The notes beneath the pieces were generated by a model. That model was given only the letters and a program-made list of their open reading frames with translations. It was not told the origin of the DNA and made no database searches. The position numbers and the translations under genes were made by a program. From Dryococelus australis (Eukaryota > Arthropoda > Insecta > Phasmatodea > Phasmatidae), in contig CM056994.1 of assembly GCA_029891345.1 (NCBI GenBank), positions 142,870,457 to 142,934,456 on the forward strand: a stretch of DNA of 64,000 nucleotides, read 5' to 3'. Shown piece after piece: positions 36,731 to 47,254 of this stretch (positions are counted from its first letter, which is position 1; each line of letters begins with the position of its first letter).

Positions 36731-36734
36731 TAGG

Positions 36735-38760
36735 CTGTTCATAGTTAATTGAGAACTTTTGAACGCAACATTTGAAAAATATCACTGCCCCTAGCTGCAT
36801 GCAATTTAAAGGGCACTTTGCCTTGCCTGTGCCCAGTAAAAATGGTAATTGTGCAGGGAAATCAGTTCCTTAATTTAAAGTCGAATTAAAAGCGTTAGGT
36901 AAACATTCGCGACTACTGAAATTATAAAATATGTTAACTTTCTATCGGACTTAGAAAAATGCTAAAATTTTTCCCATTTTTCGGTGAATATTATAGCAAT
37001 GAATATATGAATTATGGTAAGATAGGAGGATCGCAAATCGATTAATGACGTGAGTTTTCGAATCTTATTAATGAGGTTCGTGTGCGAACTTCTGGCTGAT
37101 TGCATACACTCGTTATAAATGCCTATGATATATCTACCGGCTAGGCATGACGTACGGATCTGTGTTCGATATCCTGCCACTATTAAAAAAATGAATTTTC
37201 CTGTGTTGGACTTAAAATTTCGCGATTTTTGCTCAGTGTTTCGGAGACCGCTTTAGGGATGTATAATAAACGGGAAATATAAATTTAAGGCACCGGATAT
37301 AGGAATCACGGTAAAATAAGAGGTTCACAATTCGACTAGCGAACTGAGTTTTGAAAACTTTTTTAGTAATGTTCATATAATATTTTTTTTTTCAAATTGT
37401 AATATTCATAGTTTGTTACGTATGAGGTGTGGTGGTTAGTATTTATATTGGTACGGATAATTGGTATTATTGGGTGGTTTGTTTGATGGGTGGTGTGATT
37501 TTTGGCCGGTGTCTGATGGTGATGATACTATGACAGACATGCTGGAGTTATGATTTATGGTATATTTTTATAAATAATTTTGTGATTTTTCTTTGTTGTG
37601 TAGTATTGGACGGTGGGTAGGTAAGGGTTAGGGGTTGATGTTTAGGGTGCTGAGATGAGTGCGAGGTTTGTGTGATATGTTATTAGATTTAATTACAATT
37701 ATTTTTGTGAACTTTTTGTATTTTAGGGATTTTTTTTTTATTTTTTCTATCTATAAATAAATATATAACTACACGACTATGCCATTACTCGTCATCAGTC
37801 GAGCTGTAGTAAGTGTATCACGTTAGCTGGACGAGGGATGTTGGCGAAGTCACCTTTACAGAACAGCTCTCGTAAGTATACTGAATCAGAAGTGTATGTG
37901 TTCAATTTAAATGCAAATTTCCAAGATTTGCATTCTGTAGGACTCGAACCCCGTAGTGGAAATAGAACCTCCGTATCGGAAGTCTAGAGCACTGGAAGTG
38001 TATTTGTATGTTTATAGAATTTAAGCAATATACAGAGCTGATGCATGACGGAGGGACCTGAGTTCGAAGCCCGAAAATATAAAAAAAAATATTAATTCAC
38101 TTTCGGACTTACAACATATCGGGCGGAGTTTTTCCAAGCGCTGGGAGAATTTAATATAGACCATGCTGATACCTATGTATCAGGGGAAACTAAGATCGAT
38201 TTGGAAACATTATATCTCGCTATGCAAACAAGTTGAATTGCGAATATGAAGGGCTGCCTTTGACCTCAACGACCATGGAGCCACGACCTGCTTTATCGAT
38301 AACTGGTTTTCTCCAGTGCCCATTCTGCGATAGAGTTATCGCCTATGTTCAAAATGCCTGTCAGACTGACAGAACGCCCTGTACATAGAGTCCTTTTATT
38401 AAAACCATGCATTATTTTATTTGTAAACCAGCTGACCAGAGTTTATTTTTATTTTTGTTATTCTATGGCATACTGATATGAATTCTGAGATAAGAGGCTA
38501 TAATCTAAATACGTTAATTTCAACTTATTTGTTTATTTTAATGATTGTATCATTATTATATTTCAATTTAAACAACATTATTTATTTTATTTGTTATTTC
38601 GAGACAGATTTAAAGTTTTAATTTTATTTCCCTATCGTTTTCTCGAAGGTAGTTTCTCGCCAATAAGATCAGGTTTTTCGGAAGTTGCCGGAAGTCGTTG
38701 CTTCTGGGGATGGCCTTTGAAGGACCCAAACTCAGTTAAGGTTATGTATTACACAGGAAA
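36735..38760. other. Element core, far right, mostly empty
   Basis: An imperfect duplication of about 295 bp is visible: GATAGGAGGATCGCAAATCG at 37020 compared with AATAAGAGGTTCACAATTCG at 37316, each followed by a GAGTTTT..GAA..TTATTAATG-like phrase. GT-rich sequence lies at 37.4-37.68 kb. tRNA box-B-like words occur at 37165 (TGTTCGATATCC), 37950 (minus) and 38060, probably SINE debris. Confidence 0.4.
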
Positions 38761-38761
38761 A

Positions 38762-38917
38762 CGTTACAGTGCAGATACAGACTTGCTCTTGACATTTACA
38801 AAATTAGCTGGTCCGGGGATAAAATAAAGGGTGCGTGGTGACGTACAGTTACAGTCTTGCTCTTGACATATAGACGGTCAACTGGTCCTTGGATAAAATG
38901 AAGGGGGCGTGGTAAGT
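38762..38917 (+). repeat. Two-copy tandem repeat at inner end of right arm
   Basis: ACAGACTTGCTCTTGACATT...CTGGTCCGGGGATAAAATAA at 38778 recurs as ACAGTCTTGCTCTTGACATA...CTGGTCCTTGGATAAAATGA at 38852. Only one copy is present in the left arm at about 25.6 kb. Confidence 0.8.
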
Positions 38918-39522
38918 TTAAATCTAGCAATGGTTCGTTAAAAATGTTTTAACTGTGGTCTACATGACTTCTTGTTTACGGTATGGGCAAATTTAGGTCG
39001 TCTAGTGTTGGTTAATAGAGCAGATTTACTGCAAAAAATGCGGTGATCTATCTATTTAATAGCATAATATGTATGTGAATAAAATTTTTGTATATAAATT
39101 CATAGTAATATGTGTATCTGGTTATCTGAAACACTTATTAATTGAGTTTAGGTAAAAAAGTAATGGGAGTGCATGTTGTAGGAGGTCTATAGTAGTCGTT
39201 CAAAAATTCTCTACGGTAGCTGATAACTTTTTATCATTGGCAGTGAATAAGTATTTATTAGGCTAATGTGAAAATATTATTCGTCCTAGTTTTATACTTG
39301 CTAAGCTTGGACTCATAAATCTGACTACTGTCAGACCTGCCACTCCCAAGACTAGTTATTTGACCTGTTAACCCTTGACCCCTTTGACCCATACCCTTGA
39401 CCCTTTGACCTTTGACCCTTCGAGTCCAAATGTAGTGTCTTCAGTGCTAAGTGCGGAGCACCTCGTGTATGCGGTGCTTACTGCGGTGCACGTAATGTAT
39501 GCAGTGCGGTGCCTTGGATATG

Positions 39523-39540
39523 TTAGGTTAGGTTAGGTTA
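39523..39540 (+). repeat. TTAGG telomere-type run, right arm
   Basis: TTAGGTTAGGTTAGGTTA, 3.6 perfect units, inside the arm next to the minisatellite. Confidence 0.8.
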
Positions 39541-41222
39541 ACACGTCTTTCAAAAGTCCTGATATGGGGTAGAATGGGCGTGGCTAAGTAAAAAATTATT
39601 TAAAATTTCTAACGTACATGACTAAATGTGCTGGTGGTTAGATTAAGTGGATGTCGAGAGAAATAAAATATATTCAAAAACCTGACACGGGGTTGAACAC
39701 ATAGAAGTATGAATTGGTTGTACAGTTAGTTTGCGTTGCTTAAATGGTTTATTGGTATGAACTGATTATATGTTCGGTTAGTTTGGCAGTATGAAAAAAA
39801 TTTAGCCTAGATGGCGTGGGGAGAATAGTTTAATTGAATGTTAAGTTTGTATGAGAGAGGCAGAATGCTTAGCTGGTATGGTCGCTTAGTATGAGCGGGG
39901 TGTTTTGTTGGGAATTAAAACAATATGTGTGTCGTATATGGTTAAAATAATAGGTTTGATCATATGATAGCAAGGTTGGAATATTTGATTGGTTGGACAG
40001 CTGGTGCGACGTATTTATATGTGTAACTGGCCAAGTTAGATGGGGCTGAAATGGTAGTCAATATAGTTGACTTTTATTATGTATCAGTAAGTCTGAGGTA
40101 TGGTGGTGGATGTGGAACTCTATTGTTAATAGCATGAATGAGGCTAGCTAGTGTCGTGGTGAATAGTACTATATCTGTTTTGGTACTCAATACAAATCGA
40201 TATGGTTATTAAGTAAAACTCTTAGGAGGGGAGGAGAAGAGCGGTCTGGCGATGACTAGAGTATGACGGTTGAATGTCGAGAGAAATAAAATAAATATAT
40301 TCAGAGTTCTTACAAAATTATTGGTTTAGGTTAGGTAAAATAAGGTAAGGTTATCTTGGGTTAAGCGAAGTGGATACCGAACAGTTTGATTTTGGGATGG
40401 TGTGTTGGAAAAATAAATTTACAAGCATTACATTACATAGGAGTAGGAAATATGGATTTTCCTATGTTCAACATAGAATTCCCTACATACTTAAGTATGG
40501 ATATTAAAAATAAATTATTATATATATTTAATAATCGAAAAAATTGAATAACCCACGTTTATAGCATAAAACACTTGCCATATATTTGACTAAAATAGTT
40601 TATATAAATGCTCATAAAAATCGAAAATTGTGCTTGTAATAGTCACGCAATCATATATTCTGATTTCATAGTCATGTAACTATGTATTCTGATGATATAT
40701 TCTTATCTGCCTGACAAATACGAATTCGTAGACTCCTCACTCAAAACACTTTAAAGTTTAATAACAAATACTTTAGAAATACTTAAAAAATAAAAGTCAA
40801 TAAATAAAACAGTAATTTAAACCAAAATAATAAGAAATATAATTTAAAGCATAATAATAAAAATTATTTCAATAAATCAAGATACATAAAAATACATACG
40901 TGTATGATTTCAATCTAAATAATATATATGTAAGTTAAACCAAAATAATAAGAATAAAAAATAAAAAATAATAAAAAAGTATATATTATACTTAAAAAAT
41001 TATATGTTGAGAATAATAATATATAAGTTAATTTAAAATATTAAAAAATTGAAAATTAAACATTATAAAATAACAATTTATTTAATAAAAATTCTTAAAA
41101 AATATATAAGAAATAAAAAATATACAATAAAAAATTAAAATGTAATATTTTAAATAAGAGGCAAGCTATTATTTATTCGGCTACAAGCTATATACTACTT
41201 ATAAACTATTGTCCCAGTGCAT

Positions 41223-41290
41223 GTCGCAATAGCTGAGTGGTGTAAGGCGTGATTCTGGCGATCCAAAGTCCGGCAGTTAGATACCCTACT
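41223..41290 (+). repeat. tRNA-like segment in right arm
   Basis: GTCGCAATAGCTGAGTGGTG begins a Leu/Ser-type tRNA-like sequence. Box A (TAGCTGAGTGGTGTAAGGC) is a good match, and box B is degraded (CAGTTAGATACCC). Partner of the left-arm copy, pointing outward. Confidence 0.5.
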
Positions 41291-41557
41291 ATTCCAGATG
41301 GTCCTTTGAGTTCTGAAAAACCCAGCGCCCCTAGAGGTGAATTGCAGAACCAATATGGTGTCCGATCGACTAATTGAACGAGAGCGACACCAGCGCTCCT
41401 ATTGGTCAATGCCAGAACCAATATGGCGGTGCTCCTAGTGGCCAAAGCCAGAACTAATGGGGAGAAACAAATGGCAAACGAAAAACCCATATGGGGGCTT
41501 CCATGTAAATGTAAACAAAGATAGTGGCCTCCAGCAACAGCTGATGTAAACAAATGA

Positions 41558-41720
41558 TAATCGAATAGGAGAGAAAGAGAGAATGAGAGTGAAAGAAAAG
41601 AGAATGAAAAATAAAGGAAAGAGAAATGGAGATGGAAGGGAAGAAAGAAAAAGAATAATGGAGAAAGAAAGGAAGAAAGGGAAAGAAAAAAAGAAAGAAT
41701 GCTAAAGAGATAAAAGTGGG
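41558..41720. repeat. Polypurine tract in right arm
   Basis: About 160 bp of G and A, GAAA and GAGA words. On the minus strand it yields a 225-codon Ser/Phe-rich frame (41883-41206) that is not a believable protein. Confidence 0.8.
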
Positions 41721-41884
41721 AGCACACGGAGAAAACCGTCGGAATGCAAGAGCATGAAAAAATGACATACTGGTTACCAATATGACAGTCGAATGAAATC
41801 GAGTTACAATATGGCGGCGTACTGGCTACAAAGATTGCTTTCCAAGATGGTGGCGTACTGGCCCCAAATATGGCGACGTACATG

Positions 41885-43150
41885 CTACGAACATGGCGGA
41901 ATCATAGATGGCGGACGCGTGACAGGAACGATAAAGAAGGAAGTCTGGAATCCAAGATGGCGGCCGGCACGTCGTACATCACACTGAAGCCTGTTCAACC
42001 GAATTCCCATATGCCTACTACTCACATTAGAGAACAAACACGATATAAGGTGTTAAAAAAATTTTGTACTTTAATATTCAAAGCTGAAGAAGTATAGTTT
42101 TAGTTTTTTGTGAGTCCAGAGTTATGTATTTATTAGTTTCATTTCTATATTACAATGATTACTTTATTATTTCCTATTGTGTCATTCAAATAAATAAATT
42201 AGAAAATTTTCAGATAATATAAAGGTTTACCTTTCGTCTCAGTAGATATCATTTTCACAGTGCAAGTAAATTTTAAGTAGTTTTAATAATATAAATTGAG
42301 AACTACTAAAACTATTTAGAATTCATGTCATTGTTGTAAAGTGTATTGTTGTTTGTCCTATTTCTTTTGTTTACCGGATGAAACAGATGTACTAAACTTT
42401 TTCAAGAATGATAAATATTTTCAAAGATATATAAAAGAAATTGGACAAATTAAAGGATATTTATATGCAAGTCTTTAAATATAAAATAAAATTCATCACC
42501 GTTTGTTACATACGGAATTCTAAGTTCGTTTAATGTAAACTGAAACATTCCCCACCTTCCACTTTTCCAAAAACTCTCACTAGTGGCCCTCCCAAAAGGT
42601 TTGCCCTGGATCCTCCCTAGGCTTCGCGAAACTTTGGTCTGTGCGTCTGGCGTCACCACGGGCTACGAATTACCGTAATACACATGTGACGTTTGTATGG
42701 TTCTTGTAATGCGAGTAAGTGATTATTTTATATTATGGACACTTTGTTGTAGTCGTAGAACATCTTCCCTGTAAAGGAAAATAAACACACCTGTTGTCGT
42801 AGAAGGAAACTTGCTGCATTATCTATTTTTTCGTTCGTTTGTCGATTGTTTAAGCCATTGTGTTCCTAAGTCTTTAATTTATTTCGTCCAGTTTTTTCAC
42901 AGTTTTCTTTACATTACATTCTTGTTGTTTTTTAAATACTCCTTCTGTTTATGTTATATCATTCCTTTTTTGACATTGGATTATATTCCTGCTCAGAATT
43001 GTACGTTTAATCCTTACGAGTGTGGACGAATTAGCTAGTTGGTAAAATATTTACTTTTTCTAATACTTTCACAGTTTCACTTGACTGACTCATTAATAAA
43101 GTGATGAGGCCAATTGCAATTTTTATTTATATACTTCGGAAGTATTCAAA
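41885..43150. other. Right flank of the inverted-repeat element
   Basis: Begins with further ATGGCGG motifs to 41960, then AT-rich empty sequence. A short GC-richer piece at 42.54-42.67 kb has a 69-codon minus-strand frame with no assigned family. Confidence 0.4.
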
Positions 43151-43212
43151 GTGTGCATGCAAGTAGATCTTAAGTAGGGCTTCCAAAAGTGCTCAGTTTA
43201 CTGTGATCAGTC
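43151..43212 (-). mobile_element. MITE end fragment
   Basis: GTGCATGCAAGTAGATCTTA through AAAAGTGCTCAGTTTACTGT matches, in reverse orientation, about 60 bp of the left end of the 5.86 kb MITE. The other terminus is not seen nearby, so the copy is truncated. Confidence 0.65.
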
Positions 43213-43329
43213 TTAAGTAGTGTTTATTAGTACTGCAGGATAACGTTGTAAGAGACTGAAAAATACTGTTAGATTTACATGTTAAACATTTTCTTCGTAT
43301 AATATTGAAAATGGGCATGTTTGTTTATA

Positions 43330-43770
43330 CAATGTCATTCTAGGTTGCGAGTTCCGCCCCCACATGCAACGCTGGCGATTGCAGAGGGTATTTGAATGAC
43401 AGGCGCCAAATGACTTGCTAGCCACCTGTATACAGTGACGCCTCAGCAGCAAAACCGCGAAAATAACCGTGTTGTATGCAATGGCGATAGAGTATCTCGC
43501 GCTTTTAAAGCTCTCCGTCGAGAATGCTGAATATGCCGTGGAGCGGGACCAAAGAAGGCTACCACTTTCAAAAGTGATTGCTACACTTTCTAACACCACG
43601 CATAAAAGTCGGTCCGAGCCAGGGAACTTCTATAACCGGCGTGTCTACTTTGTCATGATTGGTTTGACTTAATGATCTGGCGCCATTCTGCCCTCTAATT
43701 GTCATCGGTGATCTCTTCGCATGAGCGAGACAAGAGGTATGTCGTAAGTGTCGGTCTCATGTGGCGGGTT
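43330..43770. other. GC-richer block of unknown origin
   Basis: Higher GC than its flanks, with opposed frames of 105 (minus, 43599-43282) and 67 (plus, 43469-43672) codons. No known domain. It may be an unrecognised repeat or exon. Confidence 0.3.
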
Positions 43771-43774
43771 GATA

Positions 43775-46700
43775 CGTTCCTGTACATTTCTTTATTAGTC
43801 GTCTGTGAGCAGCTTCGTAATGCAATGAGCCGCAGTTTTCAAGCGGCTCTCTTGTGACATGTAACATGATACAGCATTACATCAGTATGATACTTATGAT
43901 GAATATTGACTGGTGTTGGTATTTTCCTTACGAAATGTGACTACAATCCTTCTTCGAATTATGTTAATTATTTGTCGAAAATAGTTCATTCTGACTCGTT
44001 TCAATTGTTATTTTACTCGTTTCTGTTAGGACTTTCCTTTACACTGGAGTTTTTCTGAGAAATTGATTGGTGCGTGTCCACAAAAATATTTTAGTTCACC
44101 ATATTACATGGATCAACATGTATTAGTGTAATAATAAATTGCCGATGTTTTGTATTTTGGGCTGCTCTTCTGGCATGGCTCATTCTTGATGCACGGATTC
44201 CTTTTAATTTTTTGCCGTGCAACCTTTACCTATTCTCTTGCGTTAGTGGGTGGCAGTAATAAACACCACAACCTAATATTTGACGGCACAGCATCCTTTT
44301 AGCATCTCGGTGGTGAGCCGCAAATATTCTTACATAAATAAGGCCTATATTATCTTGGTTTTTCTGCCGTATTGTATGTTGTTATTATCTGTATTTTGAT
44401 TTCCCTAGTTTCCTGTGGACAGTACAACTTTATTACAAAATGAAGCATAATAAATTCTTACTGCCACTCTGCCTGCTGATTAGTACAACCAGTTCCAAAC
44501 AAGGTTTTCTAGATGATATTTCTGGAGGCAATACACTCGGATTTTCACACGTATAAATGGTAGCAGGCGATTCCTCTCACTGGTGGGATTCGTTACAATC
44601 ATATCGTTTCCCCGCTTTTAACAAACGTCACCGTTACATCAGCCTTCAGGAAATTCGGTACGTACGAATCCGGCAGAGAAAGCCAAATTTTCGTTGGTTT
44701 TACCTCATCTTTGTGGTGCATCCCTCATGTCTGTTTTGAGCCTCACGCTCATAAATGCATAAAGTGATTGCTTCTCACTCATTTGTCAACGTTCCTTTGA
44801 TATATACGTGTATTTACAAACTTTCCAAATGTCTTTTGTAGTAGGAACAACCTGTGTTTAGTACTAGACAGTTATTTTTTAAGACGGTTGGTAAGCACGT
44901 AAATTAATTAAATACGAAAATCTGGTGCTATAAATTGTTAGTAAATAATTATTACTAAAATGCTTAATACGGGAGTTACATCCGTGATGATCGGGCAAAA
45001 CACTCTCTGCTCTGAAAAATGTTAGCTGGAACAATGCTGTCTAGATTAACCGAAAATGGCCATCTGTATGTTTTTATAAAAAATTAACTATTTTACGCAG
45101 ATGATTTTCAAATAACGAATGAATTGTGCGCTTTTAACCTTAACGAAAAAGTTAGTTAAATGTAATCTCCCTTAACCCCAACGGTTTCGAATAAATCAAG
45201 TGTTCAGCTCAAATCCCGGTCGAACAATGCCTTGCAAATCGGCAATATTCGTAATCTTCATTATGTTGCAGGGCTAATAACTCAGGTTTACGTTTTGTTA
45301 ATTCACGTCGATAAACTATACATACAATATACTGGAAAACGATGCACGTGTCATTATAGGATTCATTAATTACAAACCACTACAATAAAGCCATTATTAA
45401 TTGTAATGTTCGCAGGTAATCTTCGTCTTTCATGCCCTGTTTAAATAAATAGGAAAATATATTTTATAGTTTCTCATCGAAAGTATGTAGTTTAAAATTG
45501 CGTGGCCTTTCTTTTCGTTTTCACGTTAAGTACTAACGTTATGATTGCTAAAACAAGTAGTAGGTATGAGTGCACTCACTTCCCTACATTAAATGCAATT
45601 TAAATCTTCAAACCTAGAGCTACGAGAAAACGAAGTGAAAGACGTGCAAACGGAATGAAAGATGGATGTATATGTTACCTTGTAAAATGGTGATATGATA
45701 GACGAGACTCATATATCAGAAAGTATTTTGTATTGGTTTTATTAATATAATGGGTTATTATTTCATTAAATACGCGTTGTTCAGCGGCCAATTTTACTGG
45801 TTTCTAACTTACCTATCGGTCAAAAAAGTTCACTGGAAAACACTGAACAAATTGGCTGACTAATAAGTGGAAAATTTCAATGAAAGATAAGTGAGCTAAC
45901 ACTGGCATTTTTCTATTTGATTAGTTAAATTCGCTGAGATTGTAACTGACTCAGATCATTTTAAACATATAATACTGTACACGCATACAATGAGCCCGTA
46001 GCATCCATAAAATGATCGGCTTCTTTTATATTGGCCTTTTTAAAGACCTTTAAATATTTCAACCCTTGTTACAATATCAAGTGTAGTTATTTTGCTCTCC
46101 CTCCACAACACAATACTGTAAACGTTTCATGCCTTCCGTAAACGCAATTACACTTTAACGATGATATAACTTTCGATATTGATTACTTTATTAAATTTAC
46201 TGTCTACTATTCCACGTGGCAGCGAGCTTTGACATCGCAATTTGTTCACTTCTAAGTAATAATATGCTTTTCTCTTCACACACCAATAAACTCTCAAATG
46301 ATACGTAATTCTTGTTGTGACTGAATCATAGTCAGAACATTGGCTGTGTGTGAATCTTCTTACAATGCTTTGATTCACGAGCATTAAAAACTAGAGAAAA
46401 CTTATTAAAAAAACATACAATTGATTTAATCGTAATGGATAAAAGTGTACTTTTATATATTATTCGCACGTTATCCTCACAGTTTTATTAAATAAAAGTG
46501 ACTTCAATGAAGTATTAAGCCGTAAGCCATCAGGGCTGCTGTCAAAAACTTCAAAATTCTCTTTGCAATACGGGTTTTTAACACACATAGGCTCTATGTT
46601 CGTAACTTTTCGTGCTGTCATGGTTACTCATTCATTGATAGTTCCCTCTGCTTATAGGGAAACAGTTGACAGTATTAAAAATTAAGCTACCTATTTTGAG

Positions 46701-47065
46701 TAATAATTAATGTTTGCCTGTATTTTGGAATTGTCATTGGTAGTTTCGTGTAATTTTTTTCGCACATAAACGTACGTTTTCCGAGTGATTAGTCACTAAC
46801 CTCCTTACTTTTAAAATTTTCCAATTTGATCCCGAAATTACGATAGTTTAAATTTTCGGGAAGTATTATTACATGATGTGCTATTGTTACTCGCAGCACT
46901 TCATTAGAAACATCTTTATTCCGAGCGGCTTTATCCTGATTTCGGCTTACGTCAGTTTCTCCAGACACGACAGGTACGTATCTCGGGGAGGGCATCTCAC
47001 TCGGCTGAAGGTAAGTTGAACACACGTCAGCTGTTATACTGTGTTCTGAGGCTTAACATTTGACA
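43775..47065. other. Gene-free intergenic stretch
   Basis: AT-rich. Frames of at most about 78 codons with no recognisable family. Confidence 0.4.
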
Positions 47066-47071
47066 CCAAAC

Positions 47072-47250
47072 GTGCTTGCCTCAGTGGCAACAAACTGGAA
47101 CAATATTCGAGATTATGCTTCGATCCCTGATCCGGTTATCCCGATTTCGAGTTCCTATATTTTCTCAATATTGCTACAGGTGAAAGGAAGGATGTTCCCT
47201 TGATACAGATTACTGCCGATTGTCCCCCCGCAAGTGATTTCGACTTTAAA
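47072..47250 (+). mobile_element. tRNA-derived SINE, copy 2, diverged
   Basis: Same layout as the 36.47 kb copy: box-A-like GCCTCAGTGGCAACAAACTGG, box-B-like CTTCGATCCCTG (about 47119), then the shared CCGGTTATCCCGATTTCGAG body start. Confidence 0.6.
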
Positions 47251-47254
47251 GATT

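Larger units (their letters stand above)
22430..41880. mobile_element. 19.5 kb element bounded by inverted repeats of about 3.1-3.2 kb
   Basis: Sequence from about 22.43 to 25.65 kb is the reverse complement of about 38.76 to 41.88 kb, with conserved order of many landmarks. In the stretch compared most closely (24001-24230 against 40050-40280) I counted about 10 differences in 230 bases; other parts are more diverged with indels. The 13 kb core holds a decayed protein-primed DNA polymerase, the hallmark of Polintons/Mavericks, adintoviruses and related elements, whose size (15-25 kb) and terminal inverted repeats would fit. Arms of 3 kb are long for a Polinton. I recognise no integrase, ATPase, protease or capsid gene, and target duplications were not identified. 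Alternatives are a palindromic segmental duplication or a fold-back composite. Confidence 0.7.
38762..41880 (-). repeat. Right inverted-repeat arm
   Basis: Reverse complement of the left arm. Particular to this arm are a duplicated unit of about 78 bp at its inner end (38762-38917), a TTGACCC-type short repeat (39358-39421), only about 2.5 copies of the 30-bp minisatellite (39441-39513), a longer TTAGG run (39523-39540), and a GA-rich tract (41560-41720). The tRNA-like segment lies at 41223-41290. The outer end is dense in ATGGCGG motifs and may extend about 100 bp past the point where the left arm stops matching. Confidence 0.85.

Noticed and set aside
25660-38760. Other Polinton genes (integrase, ATPase, capsid, protease) in the core
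   Set aside because: I read the frames in the core and saw no characteristic motif; absence by eye is not proof, and a profile search would decide.
41206-41883. 225-codon minus-strand open frame in the right arm
   Set aside because: It runs through a polypurine tract, is Ser/Phe/Leu low-complexity and is not kept open in the matching left arm.
43282-43672. Possible coding exon in GC-richer block
   Set aside because: Frames on both strands are equally open and match no family; reported only as an unassigned block.
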